From an uncultured Lachnospiraceae bacterium (lineage in GTDB: Bacteria > Bacillota > Clostridia > Lachnospirales > Lachnospiraceae), in the NCBI GenBank assembly GCA_910576895.1, contig CAJTJZ010000005.1, forward strand, positions 1 to 23,919: DNA of 23,919 nt, given 5' to 3'. Below are positions 6,850 through 14,933 of the stretch, in pieces. The notes under the pieces were generated by a model, which did no database searches, was not told the origin of the DNA, and was given only the letters and a program-made list of their open reading frames with translations. Each line of letters starts with the position of its first letter. Positions within the stretch are counted from its first letter, which is position 1. Both the position numbers and the translations under genes were made by a program.

Positions 6850-7428
6850 TTAATGACAATATGTTTGAATCATCTCATTAATTTTATCCAATTCCTTCAT
6901 CTGATTTTTTGGAAAAATATAAGCTCGCATTCTTGTAATATAAATAATAAGATAAGTTCCTGTATCTATAATTTTCATAATCTGATCCCATGGAATCATT
7001 CCATTTTGATCATGCTGAGAAAGTTCCAATCCATCCTCTCGAAAGGTATAATGAATTGGTTCATGAAACATTGGTGTTCGTTTAATCTGATTTGCTGCCT
7101 TTAGTAAAAGCTGTAAGGGCTGAATCACAGTAAATAACAATGCTACAATAGCTAATAGACATTTTGCTGTTATATCATACTGTTGAAAACGGATAATAAA
7201 AAGCAACGCTGCACCAATACTGATAAATAAACTAAATATTCCTGAAAAACATGCGTAATTATGTCTCATGAAAAAATAAAACATATCTTTTGTTCCAATT
7301 TTAATATCAACAGAAACTCCTGAAACTTCTTCTTTTTTATCCTGCTCTGTTGTATTTATATCCTGTTGCATTTCTTCTGTAAAAGACTTAGCAGAATCTT
7401 GAAACTCTTCTTTTATGCTGTCCTCCAT
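6850..7428 (-). CDS. YcxB-like membrane protein
   Basis: This 192-aa protein has an acidic N-terminal tail of about 45 residues (EEFQDSAKSFTEEM and following). Two hydrophobic segments follow, at roughly residues 60-80 and 88-110. The C-terminal domain contains the pattern I associate with YcxB-like proteins: YTFREDGLELSQ, then MIPWDQIMKIIDT, then a short stretch ending in FPKNQM. The biochemical role of this family is unknown. The gene is preceded by a GAGG ribosome-binding site and sits between tex and tsaE in the same direction, with 70 and 56 bp gaps. No terminator or good promoter is visible on either side, so it is probably co-transcribed. Confidence 0.78.
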   Translation of the reverse strand: MEDSIKEEFQDSAKSFTEEMQQDINTTEQDKKEEVSGVSVDIKIGTKDMFYFFMRHNYACFSGIFSLFISIGAALLFIIRFQQYDITAKCLLAIVALLFTVIQPLQLLLKAANQIKRTPMFHEPIHYTFREDGLELSQHDQNGMIPWDQIMKIIDTGTYLIIYITRMRAYIFPKNQMKELDKINEMIQTYCH

Positions 7429-7498
7429 GTTATATCCTCATTTTCTAATCTTTTATACTTTATTTTTACACAGTTTATTTATTTACTTATAATAATAG

Positions 7499-9652
7499 TT
7501 ATAATTTCATTGTAAGCTGGATTCTTTCTTTTTCTATATCAACGCTAATTACTTTTACATCAACAATATCTCCTACACTTACAACCTCTAAAGGATGTTT
7601 TATAAATCTATCTTTGCTAAGCTGTGAAATATGTACAAGACCATCATGATGAACTCCAATATCAACAAAAACACCAAAATCAATGACATTTCTTACCGTT
7701 CCTTTTAAAATCATATCTGGTTTTAAGTCCTTAAGTTCCAGTACATCGGTACGCAGTATTGGTTTTGGCATCTCATCACGAGGATCTCTGCCCGGTTTTT
7801 CTAATTCTTTTACAATATCATGCAATGTCATTTCCCCAACATTACATTCCTTTGCATAATTTTGCCAATCATCCTTTTTAATCGAAAGACTTAATTTTGC
7901 CCCTTGTTGTGCCTTTTTAATATCAGAAAGCTGAAAGCCTGTCTTTTCTAAAAGTTTTTCTGCCGCCTTATAAGACTCTGGATGTACCCCTGTAGCATCA
8001 AATGGATTATCTCCATCTAGTATTCTTAAAAACCCAGCCGCCTGTTCATATGCCTTTGGACCAAGCTTTCCCACTTTTAAAAGTTGACGGCGATTTTTAA
8101 ACTTTCCATGTTCCTCTCGATATGCTACAATATTTCTTGCTACTGTTTTTGAAATTCCAGATACATATTCTAGTAAAGAAATAGATGCTGTATTCAAATC
8201 AATTCCAACTTTATTTACACAATCTTCAACAACATTCCCTAATGCTTCTGTAAGTTTTTTCTGATTCATATCATGTTGATATTGTCCAACACCAATAGAT
8301 TTTGGATCAATTTTTACAAGTTCTGCTAATGGATCTTGCAATCTTCTTGCAAGCGATGCTGCACCCCTTTGCCATTCCTCAAATTGCGGAAATTCTTCCG
8401 TTGCTAGTTTACTTGCAGAATAAACAGATGCCCCTGCTTCATTTACAATAATATAAGAGAGAGAAGACAAAGACGCTTCTTTTAAGAAATCTGCAATAAA
8501 CTGTTCCGATTCTCTTGATGCTGTTCCATTTCCAATAGCGATTACTGTCACTTTATATTTATCAATAAAATCTTTTACTATTTTTTTTGTTTCTTCTACT
8601 TTTTTTCTTGGCTCTGTTGGAAAAACCATAGCAGTATCCAATACTTTTCCTGTGCTGTCTACTACAGCGAGTTTGCAGCCATGAGCATATCCCGGATCCC
8701 ATCCAAGCACTACTTGCCCTGCAATTGGCGGTTGAAGCAAAAGCTGCTGCAAATTTTTTCCAAAGACAGTAATGGCACTATTTTCTGCCCGTTCTGTTAG
8801 TTCATTTCGAATTTCCCTTTCGATTGCTGGTGCAATTAACCGCTTATAGCTATCTTCTAATGCCTCTTTTATATAAATGGTACAAGGAGAATCCTTTTTT
8901 ATTATTTTCTGTTGTTCCAAATAACGAAGTATTGGTTCTGTATCAATTACAATCTTTACTGTTAATATTTTTTCTTTTTCTCCACGATTTATTGCAAGAA
9001 TACGATGTCCAGCGATTTTAGAAACTGCTTCCTCAAATTGATAATACATTTCATAGACAGATTTTATTGTATCATCTTTCGCTAAAGACTGTAATATACC
9101 ATGTTCCATAGTATACGTTCGGATATAAGTACGATAAGCTGCATCATCTCCTACTGATTCTGCAATAATATCTTTTGCTCCCTCTATCGCTTCTTCTAAA
9201 GAAGCAACTCCTTTTTCTTCTGAAAGATACTTTTGTGCTTCCTTTTTTGGATCTTCCATACCCTGCATTGTAAGAAAAACTGCCAGTCCTTCTAGTCCCT
9301 TTTCTTTTGCAATCCCTGCCCTTGTCCGCCGTTTTGGACGATATGGCCTATATAAGTCTTCAACAGCTACTTGTGTCATTGCTTCTTCTATTTGCTTTTT
9401 CAGTTCTTGTGTCAACTTTCCTTGTTCTTCAATTGTTTGCATTACTTGTTGTTTCTTTTCCTCAAGATTTCGCAGATATTGCAGACGTTCACTTAAATTT
9501 CGTAAAGCCTCATCATTCATAGCACCATGTTTTTCCTTACGATATCTTGCAATAAATGGAATCGTATCCCCTTCATCAATCATATGAATAACAGCTTCTG
9601 TCTGCCATGACTCAATTTTTAATTCTTCACTGATTTGTTTTACAATATCCAT
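7499..9652 (-). CDS. tex: Tex family RNA-binding transcription accessory protein
   Basis: Tex proteins bind nucleic acid and influence transcription and RNA turnover; the exact role in Clostridia is not settled. The protein is 717 aa, the family length. The order is the N-terminal helical Tex_N region (about 1-190), a YqgF/RNase H-like domain around 325-450 (VVLGWDPGYAHGCKLAVVD), and VNEAGASVYSASKLATEEFP. A tandem helix-hairpin-helix region follows at about 490-560 (GIDLNTASISLLEYVSGIS and LLKVGKLGPKAYEQAAGFLR). An S1 domain closes it at about 648-717 (GTVRNVIDFGVFVDIGVHHDGLVHIS). It is intact with no missing motif. A near-perfect sigmaA promoter lies 40 bp upstream, making tex the first gene of the long run that ends at asd. 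Confidence 0.95.
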   Translation of the reverse strand: MDIVKQISEELKIESWQTEAVIHMIDEGDTIPFIARYRKEKHGAMNDEALRNLSERLQYLRNLEEKKQQVMQTIEEQGKLTQELKKQIEEAMTQVAVEDLYRPYRPKRRTRAGIAKEKGLEGLAVFLTMQGMEDPKKEAQKYLSEEKGVASLEEAIEGAKDIIAESVGDDAAYRTYIRTYTMEHGILQSLAKDDTIKSVYEMYYQFEEAVSKIAGHRILAINRGEKEKILTVKIVIDTEPILRYLEQQKIIKKDSPCTIYIKEALEDSYKRLIAPAIEREIRNELTERAENSAITVFGKNLQQLLLQPPIAGQVVLGWDPGYAHGCKLAVVDSTGKVLDTAMVFPTEPRKKVEETKKIVKDFIDKYKVTVIAIGNGTASRESEQFIADFLKEASLSSLSYIIVNEAGASVYSASKLATEEFPQFEEWQRGAASLARRLQDPLAELVKIDPKSIGVGQYQHDMNQKKLTEALGNVVEDCVNKVGIDLNTASISLLEYVSGISKTVARNIVAYREEHGKFKNRRQLLKVGKLGPKAYEQAAGFLRILDGDNPFDATGVHPESYKAAEKLLEKTGFQLSDIKKAQQGAKLSLSIKKDDWQNYAKECNVGEMTLHDIVKELEKPGRDPRDEMPKPILRTDVLELKDLKPDMILKGTVRNVIDFGVFVDIGVHHDGLVHISQLSKDRFIKHPLEVVSVGDIVDVKVISVDIEKERIQLTMKL

Positions 9653-9691
9653 ATAGATTCCTTTCTGGATGGTTTTTCATACTTTTCTTTT

Positions 9692-9720
9692 ATCATACAA
9701 CAAAAAATTCATTCTGTCAA
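9692..9720 (-). promoter_or_regulatory. SigmaA promoter of tex and the downstream run
   Basis: On the minus strand a consensus -35 TTGACA (9715-9720) and a -10 TATGAT (9692-9697) are separated by exactly 17 bases. The expected start is near 9685, which gives a leader of about 33 bases before the tex ATG. Only one base departs from consensus across both hexamers. Confidence 0.82.
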
Positions 9721-9741
9721 AACTTCTTATAGTTAGAAAAT

Positions 9742-10719
9742 TCATTCTTCTTCCTCTGGATAAACCATTCCCCATTGTTTTCGGATATCCGTCATTATTT
9801 TCATAACATCCCTTGTATAAGAAAGATACATATGATTTTCTTTTCCATCAACAGCAAGTTCCATATCTTCTACTTCATAATATAATGCATCTCTTGTATG
9901 ACCTTCTTTTAATATTTCTGTATGACCATCTTCTGTATAAGTAATTACTACTTCTTGTCCTCTTGGATAATTATATATTTCTATATAGCCTTTATCAAAG
10001 GAAACCATTCCCCGTTTTGGTTGTTTTGCATGTAAAGAAAGTATGATGGTTGCCATTTCTTCTTTCTCATTCATTAATAAAATGCTAGCCTGCTCATCAA
10101 CACCTGTTTTTGCATATTTTACTTGGGAAAGTACTTGGTGAGGGGCAGCACTCATAAACCATCGAACAAAAGAAAGTGCATATACCCCTATATCCAACAT
10201 AGCCCCACCTGCAAGATTACGATTAAAAAAACGATTGGACATATCATATTCTTTATAACTTCCAAAATTTACTTGTATCAATCGTAGTTCCCCTAATGTT
10301 CCTGATTGTATCCTCTCTTTTAGTGCTCTATATATCGGCATATGATAAATTGTCATTGCCTCTGCTAAAACTACATTATTTTCCTTTGCTAACTTAATTG
10401 CAAGAGATAATTCCTCAGAATTAAGCGTAATTGATTTTTCACATAAAACATGTTTCTTTGCAAGTACCGCCTTACAAATATAAGAAATATGTGTATTATG
10501 TGGCGTGGAAATATAAATAATATCAACACAATCATCTTGAAATAATTCTTCTATGTTTTGATATACCTTTTTAATACCATATTTATTTGCAAATTCTACT
10601 GCTTTATAATAAGTACGGTTTGCTACAGAATATAATTTCTGTCCTCTCTTTTCCATTGCTTGTGCCAATTCATTTGCAATAATGCCACACCCTAATACTG
10701 CCCAATGATATTGCTTCAT
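9742..10719 (-). CDS. Gfo/Idh/MocA family NAD(P)-dependent oxidoreductase
   Basis: The protein is about 325 aa from the chosen ATG. The N-terminal Rossmann domain begins WAVLGCGIIA. YISTPHNTHI and CEKSITLNSEEL (the EKP-like motif, with Ser in place of Pro) follow, then LAEAMTIYHMP. The C-terminal alpha/beta domain includes GGAMLDIGVYALSFVRWF. Family members oxidise or reduce sugars, cyclitols or trans-dihydrodiols, and the substrate cannot be read here. The start is uncertain: an in-frame TTG at 10737 has a weak AGGG nine or so bases upstream, whereas the ATG at 10719 fits the family N-terminus but has no ribosome-binding site. A strong AAAGGAG at 10782-10788 is out of position for both and may serve a short leader ORF. 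It is monocistronic in appearance, between the rpoC terminator and the tex promoter. Confidence 0.88.
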   Translation of the reverse strand: MKQYHWAVLGCGIIANELAQAMEKRGQKLYSVANRTYYKAVEFANKYGIKKVYQNIEELFQDDCVDIIYISTPHNTHISYICKAVLAKKHVLCEKSITLNSEELSLAIKLAKENNVVLAEAMTIYHMPIYRALKERIQSGTLGELRLIQVNFGSYKEYDMSNRFFNRNLAGGAMLDIGVYALSFVRWFMSAAPHQVLSQVKYAKTGVDEQASILLMNEKEEMATIILSLHAKQPKRGMVSFDKGYIEIYNYPRGQEVVITYTEDGHTEILKEGHTRDALYYEVEDMELAVDGKENHMYLSYTRDVMKIMTDIRKQWGMVYPEEEE

Positions 10720-10868
10720 AAATTTTACTAAACACAAGTTCTGCTATCCCTAGAAATCATAAATAACAAAACCTATGCTATCTCCTTTCTATTCTCAACT
10801 TATTTTTTTATTTTATCATATCATTCCCTGACTTTCCACAAAAATTAGTATTTTCTATAGAGAATAGC

Positions 10869-10911
10869 AAAAAAGACCCCGGAAATATTTGATTTTACAA
10901 TATTTCCGGAG
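10869..10911 (-). terminator. Intrinsic terminator after rpoC
   Basis: On the minus strand a 13-bp stem (CTCCGGAAATATT paired with AATATTTCCGGGG, one G-U pair) with a 9-base loop is followed by TCTTTTTT. It lies about 50 bases past the rpoC stop and would end the rplJL-rpoBC transcript. It separates that block from the oxidoreductase gene. Confidence 0.93.
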
Positions 10912-10959
10912 TTGTTTATTATACGAAAACGTCTTTGTTTGACTACCAATATAACTATT

Positions 10960-13900
10960 CTAGTCTTCAATTTCTGATATTTCATTAAGCAAAAGTGCTT
11001 CTTCTTCTGTTTCATCTCCTAGAACACCACTATTGCCTTCTATATCATTTATCTCATGATCATTTATTGTATCTTCTTCTAAATTCTCATCTTCTAAATC
11101 CTCTGGCAATTCTTCTTCTAAATCATCTTCTGGAAAAATTTCTTCTTCTCCTTCACCAGCATTTTCAATTGCATTTAACATATTTTTCATAGCAATTCCA
11201 ATTGCTGTTTCTGGCATTTCTTCTGCATTAATTTGTTCTTCTAAAGGTGTTTCTTCTAACTCTTGTGTTTCTATAACTTCTTCCTCCTGATGACGGCGGA
11301 TTCTTTTTACATCTTCAAATTCATCACTATTAAGTTTTACAGAACGATACCGTTTCATTCCCGTTCCTGCTGGAATCAGCTTACCAATAATAACATTTTC
11401 TTTTAATCCAATGAGCTGATCTTTTTTCCCTTTAATTGCTGCTTCTGTCAATACTTTTGTTGTTTCTTGGAATGAGGCAGCAGATAGGAACGAATTGGTA
11501 GCAAGACTTGCTTTTGTAATACCAAGCATTACTTGCTTTCCTTCTGGTGGTTCTAATCCTTCTTTTGTCAACCGTTCTGTTTCATCATCAAAATCAAGAA
11601 TATCCACTAATGTACCCGGCAAAAATTCAGAATCTCCACTATTTTCAATGCGAACTTTCTTTAACATTTGTCGAACAAGCACTTCTACGTGTTTATCACT
11701 AATTTCTACACCTTGTAAACGATATACACGCTGTACTTCACGCAACATATAATCTTGTACTGCACGAACACCTTTAATCTTTAATAGATCATGAGGGTTA
11801 ATGCTTCCTTCTGTCAGTTCATCACCAGCTTCCAGTTCCTGTCCATCTTGTACTTTAATACGAGAACCATAAGGAATTAAATAGCTTTTTACTTCCTCTG
11901 TTTCTGGATTTGTAATTGTTACTTCTCGTTTCTGTTTTGTATCACTAACGCTAACACGACCGCCAAATTCTGCAATAATAGCAAGTCCTTTTGGCTTTCT
12001 TGCTTCAAAAAGTTCTTCTACACGAGGAAGACCTTGAGTAATATCATCACCAGCAACACCGCCTGTATGGAAAGTACGCATGGTAAGCTGTGTTCCCGGT
12101 TCTCCAATGGACTGTGCAGCAATAATTCCTACGGCTTCACCAACTTGTACGGCTTCGCCTGTTGCCATATTTGCACCATAGCACTTTGCACAAATTCCTA
12201 CATGAGAACGACAATTAAGAATATTTCGTATCTTTACTTTTGCATCTTTTCCTGCATCCTGAATTGCTTTTGTTTTCATAATACGGGCAGCACGTTTTGG
12301 TGTAATCATATGGTTTGCTTTTACAATTAACTCACCATTATCATCAAAAATAGATTCGCAGGAAAACCGTCCTGTAATACGTTCTTCCAAACTTTCAATC
12401 ATTTCATTGCCATCCATAAATGCCTTAATCCACATTCCCGGAATTTCTTTGCCTTCACAGCAGTCAATCTCACGAATAATTAATTCCTGTGATACATCGA
12501 CCATACGGCGTGTTAAATAACCAGAATCGGCAGTACGAAGAGCAGTATCAGATAATCCCTTTCTTGCACCGTGAGCAGAAATAAAGTATTCTAGTACATC
12601 AAGTCCTTCTCGGAAGTTCGATTTAATTGGAAGTTCAATTGTGCGTCCTGAAGTATCTGCCATCAGTCCACGCATACCAGCAAGCTGTTTAATCTGCTTA
12701 TCAGAACCACGAGCACCAGAATCTGCCATCATATAGATATTGTTATATTTATCAAGCCCTGATAAAAGTGCTTCTGTAATTTCATCATCTGCTGCCTTCC
12801 ATGTTTCAATGACTGCTTTATAGCGTTCTTCTTCTGTTAAAAGTCCTCGATGGAAATTTCTAGTAATCTTTCCAATTGTTTTTTCTGCATCTTCCAAAAT
12901 AGACTTTTTCTTTTCTGGCACTGTCATATCAGAAATAGAAACTGTCATAGCAGCTCTTGTGGAATATTTATAACCAAGTGCTTTCACAGCGTCTAATGTT
13001 TCTGCTGTTCCTGTTGCTCCATGTGTATTAATACATTTTTCCAAAATCTGCTTTAATTGTTTTTTTCCTACATGGAAATCAATCTCAAGTTTTAAAAGAT
13101 TTTGAAATTTTTCTTGTTCTGTACTACCGGAACGCTCTACAAACCCTAAATCTTGTGGAATAATTTCATTAAAAATAAATCTTCCCAAAGTAGATTCTAT
13201 AATTCCTGTACAGACTTTTCCATCCTCTGTTTTTACAGTTCTTCTAACTTTAATTCTGGAATGCAGTGTCAATGCATTATTTTCATAAGCAAGAATTGCT
13301 TCATTTACATTTTTAAAATATTTCCCCTGCCCCAATGCATTTGGTCGCTCTTGTGTTAAATAATAAATTCCAAGTACCATATCCTGAGAAGGAACAGCCA
13401 CAGGTCCGCCATCGGATGGTTTTAATAAATTGTTTGGTGAAAGTAAAAGGAAACGACATTCCGCTTGTGCTTCTACAGATAATGGCAAATGGACTGCCAT
13501 CTGATCACCATCAAAGTCTGCATTAAACGCTGTACAAACAAGAGGATGAAGTTTAATTGCCTTTCCTTCTACAAGCGTTGGTTCAAATGCCTGAATACCA
13601 AGTCTATGAAGTGTTGGTGCACGATTTAACATAACAGGATGTTCTTTAATTACGTCCTCTAATACATCCCAAACCTCTGTTTGAAGACGTTCTACCATTT
13701 TTTTTGCTGCTTTAATATTATGGGCAATTCCTTTTTCTACAAGCTCTTTCATAACAAATGGCTTAAATAATTCAATTGCCATCTCTTTTGGAAGCCCACA
13801 TTGATAAATCTTTAATTCTGGTCCTACAACAATAACAGAACGTCCAGAATAATCAACACGCTTTCCTAACAAATTTTGGCGAAATCTTCCCTGTTTTCCC

Positions 13901-14907
13901 TTTAACATATCGGATAAGGATTTTAAGGCACGATTTCCCGGTCCTGTTACGGGTCTTCCCCGGCGGCCATTATCAATCAAAGCATCGACTGCCTCTTGCA
14001 GCATTCTCTTTTCATTACGAACAATAATATCGGGTGCACAAAGCTCCAATAATTTCTTTAAACGATTATTTCGATTAATAATACGGCGGTACAAATCATT
14101 CATATCGGAAGTAGCAAAACGTCCACCATCAAGCTGCACCATTGGCCGTAAATCTGGCGGCATAACAGGAATTACATTCATAATCATCCATTCTGGTCGA
14201 TTCCCTGATTCTCGAAATGCTTCTACTACTTCCAGACGTTTAATAATTCTTGCTCTTTTTTGCCCTGTGGATTCTTTTAAGCCTTTTTTTAACTCCAATG
14301 AATCCTTTTCTAAATCAATTGCCTTTAAAAGCTCTAAAATTGCTTCTGCACCCATGCCAACACGGAAATTATTACGTCCGTATTTATCACATGCTTCCAT
14401 ATATTCTTTTTCTGTAATTACTTGCTTATAAGAAAGTTCTTCCGCAAGTCCTTTTTCGAGCACAATATAAGCAGCAAAATATAACACTTTCTCCAAACTT
14501 TTTGGCGATAAATCAAGGATTAATCCCATACGGCTTGGAATCCCTTTAAAATACCAAATATGAGATACTGGAGCAGCAAGATCAATATGCCCCATACGCT
14601 CCCTGCGGACGCTTGCTTTTGTAACTTCTACACCGCAGCGATCACAGATCACACCTTTATAACGAATCTTTTTATATTTACCACAATGGCATTCCCAATC
14701 CTTTTGTGGTCCAAAAATCTTTTCACAAAATAAACCATCTTTTTCCGGTTTTAGCGTTCTATAATTAATTGTTTCCGGCTTTGTTACTTCACCATGTGAC
14801 CATTCTCTAATCTTTTCTGGTGAAGCAAGACGAATTTGGATAGCATCATATGTGAAAGACTGATTATGGTTTCCATTCTGTTCTGCTGTTATAGCACTTT
14901 CTGACAT
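10960..14907 (-). CDS. rpoC: DNA-directed RNA polymerase beta' subunit
   Basis: RpoC forms the catalytic clamp of RNA polymerase. The protein is 1315 aa. The N-terminal zinc ribbon is in CHCGKYKKIRYKGVICDRCG. The active-site NADFDGDQMAVH supplies the three Mg-binding aspartates. The second zinc site uses the DCCEGKE cysteine and NCRSHVGICAKCYG. The trigger-loop/bridge region includes QSIGEPGTQLTMRTFHTGG. The chain ends in a tail of about 110 residues in which some 40% are Asp or Glu with almost no basic residues; this is longer and more acidic than the family core requires. The start is supported by AAAGGAG nine or ten bases before the ATG, 26 bp after rpoB. The pair is certainly co-transcribed, and a strong terminator follows. 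Confidence 0.98.
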   Translation of the reverse strand: MSESAITAEQNGNHNQSFTYDAIQIRLASPEKIREWSHGEVTKPETINYRTLKPEKDGLFCEKIFGPQKDWECHCGKYKKIRYKGVICDRCGVEVTKASVRRERMGHIDLAAPVSHIWYFKGIPSRMGLILDLSPKSLEKVLYFAAYIVLEKGLAEELSYKQVITEKEYMEACDKYGRNNFRVGMGAEAILELLKAIDLEKDSLELKKGLKESTGQKRARIIKRLEVVEAFRESGNRPEWMIMNVIPVMPPDLRPMVQLDGGRFATSDMNDLYRRIINRNNRLKKLLELCAPDIIVRNEKRMLQEAVDALIDNGRRGRPVTGPGNRALKSLSDMLKGKQGRFRQNLLGKRVDYSGRSVIVVGPELKIYQCGLPKEMAIELFKPFVMKELVEKGIAHNIKAAKKMVERLQTEVWDVLEDVIKEHPVMLNRAPTLHRLGIQAFEPTLVEGKAIKLHPLVCTAFNADFDGDQMAVHLPLSVEAQAECRFLLLSPNNLLKPSDGGPVAVPSQDMVLGIYYLTQERPNALGQGKYFKNVNEAILAYENNALTLHSRIKVRRTVKTEDGKVCTGIIESTLGRFIFNEIIPQDLGFVERSGSTEQEKFQNLLKLEIDFHVGKKQLKQILEKCINTHGATGTAETLDAVKALGYKYSTRAAMTVSISDMTVPEKKKSILEDAEKTIGKITRNFHRGLLTEEERYKAVIETWKAADDEITEALLSGLDKYNNIYMMADSGARGSDKQIKQLAGMRGLMADTSGRTIELPIKSNFREGLDVLEYFISAHGARKGLSDTALRTADSGYLTRRMVDVSQELIIREIDCCEGKEIPGMWIKAFMDGNEMIESLEERITGRFSCESIFDDNGELIVKANHMITPKRAARIMKTKAIQDAGKDAKVKIRNILNCRSHVGICAKCYGANMATGEAVQVGEAVGIIAAQSIGEPGTQLTMRTFHTGGVAGDDITQGLPRVEELFEARKPKGLAIIAEFGGRVSVSDTKQKREVTITNPETEEVKSYLIPYGSRIKVQDGQELEAGDELTEGSINPHDLLKIKGVRAVQDYMLREVQRVYRLQGVEISDKHVEVLVRQMLKKVRIENSGDSEFLPGTLVDILDFDDETERLTKEGLEPPEGKQVMLGITKASLATNSFLSAASFQETTKVLTEAAIKGKKDQLIGLKENVIIGKLIPAGTGMKRYRSVKLNSDEFEDVKRIRRHQEEEVIETQELEETPLEEQINAEEMPETAIGIAMKNMLNAIENAGEGEEEIFPEDDLEEELPEDLEDENLEEDTINDHEINDIEGNSGVLGDETEEEALLLNEISEIED

Positions 14908-14933
14908 TAATCGGCACTCCTTTCTGCGATCAT

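Noticed and set aside
10140..10480. Loss of the catalytic EKP motif in the oxidoreductase (CEKS instead)
   Set aside because: The key lysine is kept. Substitution of the proline by a small residue is, as I recall, common in several subfamilies, so this is not evidence of inactivation.
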